From Devosia ureilytica (GTDB lineage Bacteria; Pseudomonadota; Alphaproteobacteria; Rhizobiales; Devosiaceae): DNA of 64,000 bases. Location of the stretch: contig NZ_JAMZCU010000003.1 of assembly GCF_024273195.1 (NCBI RefSeq), positions 458,807 to 522,806 on the forward strand, read 5' to 3'. The first letter of the stretch is position 1, and each line of letters opens with the position of its first letter. This document shows, piece after piece, positions 46,407-54,650 of this stretch. The notes below the pieces were generated by a model. That model did no database searches, had not been told where the DNA came from, and saw only the letters and a program-made list of their open reading frames with translations. The position numbers were made by a program, and so were the translations under genes.

Positions 46407-46775
46407 ATGCGCGCCCTCACCCGCCTTGCCATCGCTGCGCTCGCCGCCCTTGTGCTCGCCACGCCCGCGCTCGCGATCACCGTCACCGCCCGCGTGTCCG
46501 GCGGCACTATCGCCGTCCATGCCGGGCCCGATGCCCGCTTCGCCGTTCTCGGCCATGTCCGCGAGGGGCAGGAAATCCCCATCGACTATTGTACCCAGAC
46601 CGATGGCGACAGCGACCGCGGCACCTGGTTCGGCGACGCCGGCCACCCGCTCTGGCCCTCGGGCTCCACCCAATGGTGCCGCATCCCCGACTATGGCTGG
46701 GTGGAGCGCAGCTATATCGTGGGCCGGGGCCTGGTCAACGTCACCCCGCCCGATTTCGTCGGGCGCGGATGGTGA
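46407..46775 (+). CDS. Exported SH3-like protein
   Basis: 122 residues: signal peptide (MRALTRLAIAALAALVLATP, cleaved near ALA-IT), then an SH3-like domain (ISGGTIAVHAGPDARFAVLGHV-type strand run) with two cysteines flanking a WFGDAGHPLWP loop. It is a distant relative of the SH3 proteins at 21.7-23.9 and 51.3 kb but lacks the crystallin domain. AGGAGG sits 7 nt upstream of the ATG. No GTTCAG box. Confidence 0.7.
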   Translation: MRALTRLAIAALAALVLATPALAITVTARVSGGTIAVHAGPDARFAVLGHVREGQEIPIDYCTQTDGDSDRGTWFGDAGHPLWPSGSTQWCRIPDYGWVERSYIVGRGLVNVTPPDFVGRGW

Positions 46776-46793
46776 TGTCACGCCACCCTCATT

Positions 46794-46910
46794 CCCTCCC
46801 CATCAAGGGAGGGAGGCGCAGACCAAAACGCCGGTGTTCATCCCTCCCTCCCCCTTGTGGGGAGGGTAGCGTCGCTAGGCCAGGGGCCGTAGCACAGCTA
46901 GGGTGGGGGT
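46794..46910 (+). repeat. Hairpin and dispersed hairpin-repeat copy
   Basis: TCCCTCCC/GGGAGGGA hairpin at 46794-46816 and a full copy at 46841-46910, closest to the 9,531 and array copies (TAGCGTCGCTA). Confidence 0.8.
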
Positions 46911-46924
46911 AAACGAGGGGGAGG

Positions 46925-47947
46925 TCAAAGCCACCCCGCCAGTTCCCGCCGCACCATGGCTTCCACGAAGTCCATGCCGCCGGGCGAGGCATTCAGGCAC
47001 GGGATATAGGCGAACTTCTCCCCGCCCGCTTCCATGAAGCTATCCTTGCCGCCCATGGCGATCTCTTCGAGCGTCTCGATGCAATCGGCCGAAAAGGCCG
47101 GCGCCAGGATCGCCACCTTCTTCTTGCCCTGCCCCGGCAGCGCTTCGAGCGTCTTGTCGGTATAGGGCTGCAGCCATTCGGTCGGCCCGAACCGGCTCTG
47201 GAAGGTGACCATCAGCCGGTCCTTGTCCCAGCCCAGGTATTCGCGCAGCAGCCGCGTGGTCTTGTAGCACTGGCAATGGTAGGGGTCGCCGCGCTGCAGA
47301 TATTCCACCGGCATGCCGTGGTAGGAGGTGATCACCACATCCGGCTCGAAATCGAGCGCCGCGACACCATCCCGGATCGAATCGCCCAGGGCCTTGATAT
47401 AGGCCGGGTCGTCGAAATAGGCCGGCGCCGTCCGCACTGCCGGCTGCCAGCGCATGGTCTTGAGCACGTCGAACGCCTTGTCATTGGCCGTCGCCGTCGT
47501 CGTCGCCGAATATTGCGGATAAAGCGGCACCAGCAGGATCTTCTGGCACCCGGCAGCCTGCATTTTTTCGAGCACGCTCTGGGTCGATGGATTGCCATAG
47601 CGCATGGCGAATTCCACCACGATATCCTCGCCCTTGAGGCGCTGTGCTAAATTCTCCGTCTGCTCCCGCGTGATCACCCGCAATGGGCTTTCGTTCTTTT
47701 CCTTGTCCCAGATCTGGGCATAGGCATGCCCGCTCTTTTGCGGCCGGAAGGAGAGAATGACCAGATTGAGGATCGGCCACCAAAGGAACTTGTTGGTCTC
47801 GATCACCCGAGGATCGGAGAGGAATTCCTTCAGATACCGCCGCACGCTCCAATAATCAGTGCCATCAGGCGTACCCAGGTTGAGCAGCAGAACGCCGATT
47901 TTCTGCTTGGGCACGGGAGGATGGTCAGGGGGAAGCTGCGCGGACAT
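46925..47947 (-). CDS. hemH: Ferrochelatase
   Basis: 340 residues. Inserts iron into protoporphyrin IX, the last step of heme synthesis. The N-terminal VLLLNLGTPDGTDYWSVRRYLKEFLSDPRVIE, LVPLYPQYSATTTATAND, the catalytic histidine in ITSYHGMPVEYLQRGDPYHCQC, TFQSRFGPTEWLQPYT and APAFSADCIETLEEI are all diagnostic. Start at 47947 (MSAQLPPDHPP); an in-frame ATG at 47986 is possible and neither has a strong ribosome site. Confidence 0.95.
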   Translation of the reverse strand: MSAQLPPDHPPVPKQKIGVLLLNLGTPDGTDYWSVRRYLKEFLSDPRVIETNKFLWWPILNLVILSFRPQKSGHAYAQIWDKEKNESPLRVITREQTENLAQRLKGEDIVVEFAMRYGNPSTQSVLEKMQAAGCQKILLVPLYPQYSATTTATANDKAFDVLKTMRWQPAVRTAPAYFDDPAYIKALGDSIRDGVAALDFEPDVVITSYHGMPVEYLQRGDPYHCQCYKTTRLLREYLGWDKDRLMVTFQSRFGPTEWLQPYTDKTLEALPGQGKKKVAILAPAFSADCIETLEEIAMGGKDSFMEAGGEKFAYIPCLNASPGGMDFVEAMVRRELAGWL

Positions 47948-48045
47948 CAGGGACCAGTTTGGAAAAGTTCCAGGGTGACGCACCATAGCCTGTTACCGCA
48001 TGGCCGCAAGGCGGCGATGGGTCGCGCCGATCCGGGTGATCCAAC

Positions 48046-49626
48046 TCAGAAGCTGGCGATCAGCAGCAGCACCCCGAATGCCAGCACCGCAACTGCGCCC
48101 AGCAATTCGGCCCACCACACCAGCGCCCCGGCCAGCGCACTCTCGGCTCCGCCGATCCGCCCGGCCAGGCCCTTGGCCGTCGCCGCCAGGGTCGCCAGTG
48201 CCGCCACGGTAATCGCCGTCCCCAGCCCCATCAGCAGCACCGCCGCAATCCCGGCCGCCAGCAGGCCCTGCGATAATGCAAACACCAGCACCACCAGTGC
48301 CCCCGAACAGGGCCGCAGTCCCACCGCGAGAACCACGCCCAGCTGCTCGCGCCAATTGCCCCGAATATCCCCGGGGCCTACCGCGTGGTGCATACTATGC
48401 TCGTGATGCCCATGGTCGTGATCGTGATCGTGATGATGTTCAACATGGGAGTGATCATGGCTGTGCCCCCAGCCAAATATCTTGCGCGCTACCAGCCACA
48501 GCCCCAGCAGCGCCACCATGGCATAGCTGACGACGCCCACCCAGTGCGCCGCCTCGCCCAGCGCGGTGCTGGTCAGGTTCAGCGCGCCCGCCAGCACCAG
48601 CACGAAGCCGATCGCCACCAGCGACTGCATCAGCGCCGACAGCGCACTCAGCACGATGCCCTGGCGCAATTGCTGTTCATTGGCCAGCACATAGGACGAA
48701 ATGACCACCTTGCCGTGCCCCGGCCCGGCAGCGTGGAAAACGCCATAGAGAAAGCTCAGTCCGCCCAGCACCCAGAACGCCGTCCAGTCGGTGCGCAGCG
48801 CATCCAGCGCCGCCGTCAGGGCCGCATAAAATTCACGTTGCTGCGCCTGCAGCCAGCCGAAAAACCCGCTGCGCGGCAAGCTGATGCCCACTTCGGGCGG
48901 CGGCCCGCCAAAGGGCGCTGCTGGCCGGGCGGCGGCCACCTGCTCAACCGCCTCAATCGCGGTCGCGGCGACAGGTGCCGCACCGCAACTCACCACCACC
49001 AGCCCCTGCGTACCCCGCATGGCGGCGGCAAGATCGGGCGGCAGCTCCAGCACATCTGGTCCAAGCGAATAAAGCCGCTCCTCGACTTCGGGGGCCACTG
49101 GCACGGGCGGTTCAAGCCGCGCCGCGCAGCCCTCAGGCGCATTCTCCAGCGTCACATCGGCAGGCTCATTGACCGTGATCGCCACGTAGTATTCGGGGTC
49201 ATAGACACCCAGTTCAAACCGCTCGCCCACGGCCTGTGGTGTCGTCGCCGTAATGGTGAAATCCAGCGTCACCCGATTGTCGGCATAGACCATCTTCTGG
49301 TCCCCGACCGGGGCAAAATCCATGCCGTCCCCGGCATATGTATAAAACCCGTAGTCGGCCAGGCCGAGCATATTCTCGTTGGCCAGGTCCTGCATTTCCG
49401 CCGAGCTGACGGTGCCGTCGCCGTCCGTATCCAGTCCCTGCACCATCCACACCGAAAAGGCGGTGTCGAAGGTCCAGCTGTGGTGCAGCGCCGTGACCCG
49501 GCCTGCATCATCGAGACGAACCACCGCCCTGGCGTCGATCATGATGTGCGGATGCGCCAACGCGGGCTGCGCCAGCCCCAGTGTGATCAGTGCCACACCG
49601 ATCAATCGCGCCGAAAGTCTGGTCAA
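48046..49626 (-). CDS. Fused DUF1007 - NicO/RcnA nickel-cobalt exporter
   Basis: 526 residues. Signal peptide (cleaved near LAHP), exported DUF1007 domain to about residue 215 with an EF-hand-like DTDGDGTVSSAEM loop, a linker, then a six-helix NicO/RcnA-type channel from about residue 280. The motif GGLSFLYGVFHAAGPGHGKVVISSYVL holds the conserved HAxxPGHG. A His/Asp-rich cytoplasmic loop (HSHDHSHVEHHHDHDHDHG, near 405-425) can bind Ni or Co. In many relatives the two halves are separate adjacent genes. The stop of the LysR gene upstream is 9 bp away. Confidence 0.9.
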   Translation of the reverse strand: MTRLSARLIGVALITLGLAQPALAHPHIMIDARAVVRLDDAGRVTALHHSWTFDTAFSVWMVQGLDTDGDGTVSSAEMQDLANENMLGLADYGFYTYAGDGMDFAPVGDQKMVYADNRVTLDFTITATTPQAVGERFELGVYDPEYYVAITVNEPADVTLENAPEGCAARLEPPVPVAPEVEERLYSLGPDVLELPPDLAAAMRGTQGLVVVSCGAAPVAATAIEAVEQVAAARPAAPFGGPPPEVGISLPRSGFFGWLQAQQREFYAALTAALDALRTDWTAFWVLGGLSFLYGVFHAAGPGHGKVVISSYVLANEQQLRQGIVLSALSALMQSLVAIGFVLVLAGALNLTSTALGEAAHWVGVVSYAMVALLGLWLVARKIFGWGHSHDHSHVEHHHDHDHDHGHHEHSMHHAVGPGDIRGNWREQLGVVLAVGLRPCSGALVVLVFALSQGLLAAGIAAVLLMGLGTAITVAALATLAATAKGLAGRIGGAESALAGALVWWAELLGAVAVLAFGVLLLIASF

Positions 49627-49635
49627 GTCGGGCCT

Positions 49636-50535
49636 CTAGTGCACGGGATGGGTGGCGAACCACTCCACCAGATGATCGATCAGTGCCCGCACCTTGCCGG
49701 CCAGGTGTCGCCGGTGCGGATAAACGGCCTGCAGGGTTTGCCCGGTCGGCAGGAAATCCGCCAGCACCGGCACCAGGTCACCCTGCTGCACCGCCGGCTC
49801 GGCCAGATAGGAAGGCAATACGACAAAACCGAGGCCCATCACCGCCGCCGTGCGCGCCGCCAGCGGCGAGTTGACACGCAGCGGGCCGGTCACGGGCACC
49901 GAAATGGTCTTGCCATCCTCGGTAAAGCGCCAGTTCGACTGTCCCTGCAAGTTGACATCGACAATACAGGGCAGATGCCGCAGGTCCTCGGGATGCTTGG
50001 GCGTACCCACCTTGCCGATCAGTTTCGGCGCAGCGCCCACCACCACATGCATATCGGCGATCTTGCGGGCGATAAGCGAGGAATCGGCCAGCGTCGAAAT
50101 CCTGAGCGCAACATCGATCCCCTCGTCGACCAGATCGACATAGCGATCCTCCAGCCGCAGGTCGAGTGTCACCTTGGGAAACTTTTCGAGATAGGCAAAG
50201 ATCGCCGGCGCCAGCGTGCGTTCGCCGAAATTGCGCGGCGCCGACACCCGCAGCATGCCGCGTGGCTCGGTCGTCTGGTCGGCAATTGTCGCGTCCAGAT
50301 CGTCGAGTTGCTGCAACAGGCTCGAGGCTTCGCGGTAATAGGCCTCCCCCGCCTCGGTCAGGCTCAGCCGCCGGGTCGTGCGGTTCATCAGGCGCACGCC
50401 CAGGTAATCCTCGAGATCAGTGACATATTTGCTGAGCAGGGCTTTGGAGCGCCCGTGCTGCCGGGCAGCGGCCGAAAAACCGCCTGCGTCGAACACTTGC
50501 ACAAAGGCACGGATGCGGGAAATATCCTGCGACAT
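49636..50535 (-). CDS. LysR-type regulator (CrgA/DsdC-like group)
   Basis: 299 residues. Winged helix FVQVFDAGGFSAAARQHGRSKALLSKYVTDLEDYLG (residues 10-45), the RLMNRTTRRLSLTEAGEAYY wing, and an effector domain from residue 90. The NRTTR.LSLTE pattern places it in the large group with short effector domains acting on aromatic or redox-responsive genes. Located just upstream of the DUF1007-NicO gene on the same strand, so it may control metal export; the target could also be the divergent MarR-like gene. Confidence 0.87.
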   Translation of the reverse strand: MSQDISRIRAFVQVFDAGGFSAAARQHGRSKALLSKYVTDLEDYLGVRLMNRTTRRLSLTEAGEAYYREASSLLQQLDDLDATIADQTTEPRGMLRVSAPRNFGERTLAPAIFAYLEKFPKVTLDLRLEDRYVDLVDEGIDVALRISTLADSSLIARKIADMHVVVGAAPKLIGKVGTPKHPEDLRHLPCIVDVNLQGQSNWRFTEDGKTISVPVTGPLRVNSPLAARTAAVMGLGFVVLPSYLAEPAVQQGDLVPVLADFLPTGQTLQAVYPHRRHLAGKVRALIDHLVEWFATHPVH

Positions 50536-50727
50536 GACGGGTCCGTTCGATGACAGCGACAGCGTGGCGCGCTTGCGATTATGAGCAGGGAGCCGCCCAA
50601 TGGTGGTCAATCGACGCATAACTCATCTGCGCACAGTGAACAATAACGCCCCTTGGTCGTTGAGCGATTAACGATAGGATGGATGCGCAATCGACGGCGA
50701 CGAGGAGATCGGATTATTTTCCCGCCC

Positions 50728-51150
50728 ATGTCCAGACCCTCCCCCCGCTCCGCGCTCTATCGGCTCATCGAAGCCGGACAACTCGCGCACAAGGCGCTTC
50801 TGGTGCCTGTGGTCGAGAAGGGCCTCGAGCCGGGTGATGACGCCGTGCTGTTCGTGCTTGGCCGCTCCGGCACCACCGAGGCGGACCTGGCGCGTGAACT
50901 GGGCCTGTCTGCCGACATGCTCTCAAGCCGTCTCGAACGCCTCGCCAGCCGCGATTTCATCACCCGCCAGGCGGTTGGGCCGGAGCTGGAGCCGGGCCTG
51001 GCCCTGACCGAGCGCGGCGTGCGCATTCGCAATGCCCTGGCCGATCACTGGGCTCAGCTCGAAGAGGCGCTGATGGGCGAACTCAAGCCCAAGCACCGCA
51101 AGAAATTTGCCGACGCCCTGGGCCGCTTCGTCGACCTGCTGCGCTTCTAG
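50728..51150 (+). CDS. MarR-like winged-helix regulator
   Basis: 140 residues with a MarR-type helix-turn-helix (VLFVLGRSGTTEADLARELGLSADMLSSRLERLASRDFITRQ) and a C-terminal helix for dimerisation. Ligand unknown. The ATG at 50728 fits the domain, but a start 45 bp upstream cannot be excluded. A palindromic element follows the stop. Confidence 0.75.
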   Translation: MSRPSPRSALYRLIEAGQLAHKALLVPVVEKGLEPGDDAVLFVLGRSGTTEADLARELGLSADMLSSRLERLASRDFITRQAVGPELEPGLALTERGVRIRNALADHWAQLEEALMGELKPKHRKKFADALGRFVDLLRF

Positions 51151-51212
51151 AGCGTTTCCCGCAACGCGGTGCCGTTTTTGCGCCTCGGACTTGATCCGAG
51201 AATCGGAAACAC
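51149..51212 (+). repeat. AGAGCGTTTCC-type extragenic palindromic element
   Basis: Begins AGAGCGTTTCCCGC and contains CTCGGA/TCCGAG and GAATCGGAAAC. It is a Hyphomicrobiales-style dispersed element, distinct from the 70-bp hairpin repeats. Confidence 0.6.
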
Positions 51213-51258
51213 GACAACCAAACACCTGGATCACCGGCCACATCAGCCTTAACGCTTC

Positions 51259-51275
51259 GTTCAGCTTGGGTTCAT
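51259..51275 (+). promoter_or_regulatory. Direct-repeat regulator box upstream of SH3 protein 4
   Basis: GTTCAG-CTTGG-GTTCAT, half-sites 11 bp apart, 63 bp before the start codon. Confidence 0.5.
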
Positions 51276-51338
51276 GCGCAATGGGGTTCTCTGAGACCAA
51301 GGCATCAATGCCAACAGTACAGGGAAAGGACCTCCGCC

Positions 51339-51785
51339 ATGACCCTCAGGAAAAAACTCTTCGCCTCCGGTCTCGCGACCCTGGCCGTCATCGCCACCAC
51401 CATGGCCGCTTCCGCCGCACCCGCAGTCGCCACCGGCAATGTCAACGTTCGCACCGGCCCCGGAACCGGCTATCGCGTGGTCGATACGCTGCGCCGCGGC
51501 GAGCCTGTGAACGTCCAGCAATGCCGTGGCAGCTGGTGCTACGTCGAAAAGCGCGGCCCGGACGGTTGGGTTTCCGCAAACTATCTCAGCACTGGCCGCC
51601 CGCATTGGGACGACCGCTGGGATAACGATTGGGACAATGGTTGGGATAACGGCTGGGAGCGCCCGCGTCCGCCGCGCCCACCCCACTGGAACCCGCGCCC
51701 ACGCCCGCAGCCGACCTATCCGGGCCACTCCGGGGGCAGCGTCTGCTTCAATGGCCCCAATGGCTACTTCTGCATCGGCAACTGA
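51339..51785 (+). CDS. Exported SH3b protein 4 with Trp/Asp and Pro-rich tail
   Basis: 148 residues. Signal peptide (cleaved near ASA-AP) and SH3b domain (GNVNVRTGPGTGYRVVDTL to DGWVSANYLS) closely similar to SH3 protein 3; then a WDDRWDNDWDNGWDNGW repeat, a proline/arginine stretch and a short end VCFNGPNGYFCIGN with two cysteines, as if the crystallin-like domain were reduced to its first strand pair. Upstream GTTCAG box shared with proteins 1 and 3. Confidence 0.78.
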   Translation: MTLRKKLFASGLATLAVIATTMAASAAPAVATGNVNVRTGPGTGYRVVDTLRRGEPVNVQQCRGSWCYVEKRGPDGWVSANYLSTGRPHWDDRWDNDWDNGWDNGWERPRPPRPPHWNPRPRPQPTYPGHSGGSVCFNGPNGYFCIGN

Positions 51786-51833
51786 CCGATCCTGCGCCGC
51801 TCCCTCACTGGGGGCGGCGTCCTTGTCTGGAAC

Positions 51834-52274
51834 CTATTCGACCATCAACCGGTCGATATCGACGCCGCGCCGCTCCAATGGCGCGCGCATCCGGCGCGCC
51901 AGATATTCATTGGCGCCGTAAGTCACGATTGCGCCGATAGCAGCAACCGCACCAAAGCCCAGCCAGCCTTCCTGGCTGCCCACAACCGATGCGCCCAGCA
52001 CCGTTGCGATTGCCGTCCCCATCACAATCCAGCTCTTGCGCTGAGCAGCGATCTTGAGGTTTCGCGCACCGGAATGCAGCAAGTCGCGCAATTCAGTGTC
52101 GCTCATGGCCGCCAGCTCTGCCGAGCGACGTTCCCTGCGGATGGTTTCGATATAGGCATCAACCCGCCGCATGGTCAGCGCGTCGCGCTTGTCGCTCTGC
52201 TTTCCGCGCGTCAGCATGGTCCAGCCGCCACCAATCAGCAGCAACACCAGGGCAATCTCGATAAGCCAGATCAT
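51834..52274 (-). CDS. Small membrane protein of unknown function
   Basis: 146 residues: N-terminal membrane helix (WLIEIALVLLLIGGGWTML), a charged helical segment (RRVDAYIETIRRERRSAELAAMSDTELRDLL), then two further membrane helices and a charged end. No family recognised. GGGAGG precedes the ATG at 52274. Confidence 0.6.
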   Translation of the reverse strand: MIWLIEIALVLLLIGGGWTMLTRGKQSDKRDALTMRRVDAYIETIRRERRSAELAAMSDTELRDLLHSGARNLKIAAQRKSWIVMGTAIATVLGASVVGSQEGWLGFGAVAAIGAIVTYGANEYLARRMRAPLERRGVDIDRLMVE

Positions 52275-52357
52275 TGCGCGCCTCCCATGCCTGTCGGAGC
52301 GTCGTCGCTCAACACTGTGCACACATGCCCTTTGCGGTCCGCCAGTTCAAGACCGCC

Positions 52358-53281
52358 TTACTCGACGGCGGGCAGCGCTTCCTGCCCCACCTTTGGCACA
52401 CGCTTTGCCCGCTCACGCGCCATCACCACAAGGCCGGCCGCGACAATGACCGCAGCGCCAAGCAGCGAAATGGCATCGATCCACTGTCCGAACACCACGA
52501 CGCTGAGCACAATGGCCCAGGGCAGCGAGAAATAGTTGAAGGGCTGCAAAACGCTCGCCGGCGCCATGGTCAAGGCTATGGTCATCAGCCCGTGCCCGGC
52601 ACAGGTCGTCGCCATGATTACCACCACAAGCGCGACATCCGTCCAACCCATATTCTGCCAGAAGAACATGCCGACGATGCCCGACAAGACCAATCCCACA
52701 AGGGCAGCATAGGTCATGCTGGTCGCAGCACTATCGATCGCCGCAACCTTGCGCGTGACCACGATGTAGAGCGCATAAAGCGTCGCCGAGGCCAGGGCAA
52801 AGCCAGCGCCCCAGTCCAGCGGCACGCCACCGGGACGCATGATGATCAGTGCACCGATGAACCCGGCGCCAACCGCCGCAAACCGGAACAACCCGACTTT
52901 TTCGCCCAATATGGGAATGGCAAACACCGTCACCAGCAGCGGATAGACAATGACAATGGCCTGCAATTCGCCCAGCGGCACCGATTGCAAGGCCAGCGCG
53001 AAAAACCAGATATCAGCCATCAGCAGCACGCCGCGCAGCAATTGCAGCTTCGGCGTTCGCGAGCGCAGCGCTTGCCGCAACGGCGCCTGCCGTGCCACCA
53101 GAAACAGCGCGAACGCGGCAAAGCCCCAATAGCGCATCATGGTGATCTGGAACGGCGAATAATCCTGCACCAGCAGTTTGGCGACAGCATCCTGGATGCC
53201 GAAGACACCGATGGTGATGAGAGTCAGGACAATGGCGCGCCCCACCTGGTCAGCGCGCTCGACAGCAAAATTATGCGGCAT
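52358..53281 (-). CDS. EamA/DMT-superfamily transporter
   Basis: 307 residues, ten membrane helices in two EamA units, with DAVAKLLVQDYSPFQITMMRYWGF and GELQAIVIVYPLLVTVFAIPILGEKVG as landmarks. Likely an exporter of unknown substrate. The start at 53281 (MPHNFAVERADQ) precedes helix 1 directly. Confidence 0.87.
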   Translation of the reverse strand: MPHNFAVERADQVGRAIVLTLITIGVFGIQDAVAKLLVQDYSPFQITMMRYWGFAAFALFLVARQAPLRQALRSRTPKLQLLRGVLLMADIWFFALALQSVPLGELQAIVIVYPLLVTVFAIPILGEKVGLFRFAAVGAGFIGALIIMRPGGVPLDWGAGFALASATLYALYIVVTRKVAAIDSAATSMTYAALVGLVLSGIVGMFFWQNMGWTDVALVVVIMATTCAGHGLMTIALTMAPASVLQPFNYFSLPWAIVLSVVVFGQWIDAISLLGAAVIVAAGLVVMARERAKRVPKVGQEALPAVE

Positions 53282-53349
53282 GGAGAACTCGGACGTGAAC
53301 GCGCCCCGCAATGCAATGATCGCGGGGCGTGGGAAGCCTATTGCAAGCT

Positions 53350-53670
53350 TCAGCTCTTCGCCATGGCCGACTTGATGATCCCGGCGATGGCCGTCAGCAG
53401 GCCGCCTCCGACGAGGCCGGCAGCACCCTGGCCGGCCAGGGCGCCAAAGTCGAACGAACCGGCAGTGCCCGCTGCACCGGCGGCTGCACCCACCAATGTA
53501 TCGAGACCCGGTATCATGCCAGCCAGCCAGGTGCCTGCGAGCCCGCCAATGGCGCCGACAATAGAATTGCCAGCGGTGCCCAGATTAAGTTGCTTTGCCA
53601 ATTGACCGATGACATTGCCGCCGGCACCGCCAGCAATCAATTGCACCAGGATGGGCACGATTACGTCCAT
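53350..53670 (-). CDS. Glycine/alanine-rich hydrophobic protein
   Basis: 106 residues, almost half Gly and Ala, with several weakly hydrophobic helices and GxxxG packing motifs (GGAGGNVIGQL, GGLAGTWLAGMIPGLDTLVGAAAGAAG). The composition resembles membrane-inserting glycine-zipper proteins. No family assigned; ends 69 bp from the DMT start. Confidence 0.6.
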   Translation of the reverse strand: MDVIVPILVQLIAGGAGGNVIGQLAKQLNLGTAGNSIVGAIGGLAGTWLAGMIPGLDTLVGAAAGAAGTAGSFDFGALAGQGAAGLVGGGLLTAIAGIIKSAMAKS

Positions 53671-53849
53671 GCTAGTCCCCCTCTTCTTTGCGCGAAGCCT
53701 CCCGCTCCGCAACACCATGAGGCTACGCCCGTTTTAAGTTCGGACAAAGCACAAAACCTGCTGCCAAGGGGTGACAGGGGCTTTGTCTAGTTCTGCCGAG
53801 GATGCGGGCCTGCAGCAAGCCCGATTGAAGCCCGCCCCCGTTCCGGCCT

Positions 53850-54650
53850 ATGGTCCGCTCGATGTCCAAACCGCTCAAAATCCAGCCGAATCAGTCCACT
53901 GCCGTCGCTCTTGTCACCGGCGCCGGCGACCGCATCGGCGCTGCCATCGCCATGGCGCTGTCCAATGCCGGCCATGCCGTTATCATCCATTATCGTTCCG
54001 ACGCCGAGGGCGCCAAAACCCTGCGCTCGCGCATCCGGGCGGAGGGCGGCCAGGCCGAGATCCTGCGCGCCGATCTGGCCAAACGCCGCCAGCGCAGCAC
54101 GCTTGTTGCCCGCGCAGCGGCCCTCTTCGGCCCGCTGACAGTTCTCGTCAACAATGCGTCGGCCTTCGAGCCAGACAGCGCCCGCGATGTCGATGAAGCG
54201 CTCTGGGATGCCCACTTCGCTGTCCACGCTGAAGCGCCGGTGTTTCTCTCACGCGATTTTGCCGCCCAATTGCCCGAAGGCGCCCCGGGCAATATCGTCA
54301 ATATCATCGACGAACGCGTGCTCAATCCCAGCCCCGCCTATTTCAGCTATTTCCTGTCAAAATCCGTGCTCTGGACGGCCACCCAGACCCTGGCGCAAAC
54401 GCTGGCCCCCGCCATTCGCGTCAACGCCATCGGCCCCGGGCCCGTCCTGCCCAATGCCAGGCAAACCCAGGCCGAGTTCGACCTTTCGGTCGACAACCTG
54501 CCGCTCAGGCGCCATGCTGGCCCCGAAGCCATTGCTCAGGGCGTCCTCGCCATTCTCTCGATGCCGTCCTTCACCGGCCAGATGCTGGCGCTCGATGGCG
54601 GACAACACCTGACCTATCCGGCCAAGCGTGGCCCGACGCCTCGATCATGA
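53850..54650 (+). CDS. Short-chain dehydrogenase, FolM/pteridine reductase-like
   Basis: 266 residues, NADP(H)-type Rossmann SDR. Cofactor motif [16 protein letters not shown], and active-site YFLSK following [16 protein letters not shown]. The D-R at the catalytic serine position (NIIDE) and GDRIG resemble FolM/pteridine reductase rather than classical SDRs, suggesting reduction of dihydropterins. Overlaps uvrC by 4 bp (ATGA), a linkage seen in relatives. Confidence 0.8.
   Translation: MVRSMSKPLKIQPNQSTAVALVTGAGDRIGAAIAMALSNAGHAVIIHYRSDAEGAKTLRSRIRAEGGQAEILRADLAKRRQRSTLVARAAALFGPLTVLVNNASAFEPDSARDVDEALWDAHFAVHAEAPVFLSRDFAAQLPEGAPGNIVNIIDERVLNPSPAYFSYFLSKSVLWTATQTLAQTLAPAIRVNAIGPGPVLPNARQTQAEFDLSVDNLPLRRHAGPEAIAQGVLAILSMPSFTGQMLALDGGQHLTYPAKRGPTPRS

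Noticed and set aside
45234-46781. 515-codon minus-strand frame
   Set aside because: It lies antisense to two supported genes, crosses hairpin repeats and has low-complexity composition without domain signs.
48385-50553. 722-codon plus-strand frame
   Set aside because: Antisense shadow of the DUF1007-NicO and LysR genes; Arg/His/Gln-rich composition typical of an antisense frame in GC-rich DNA.
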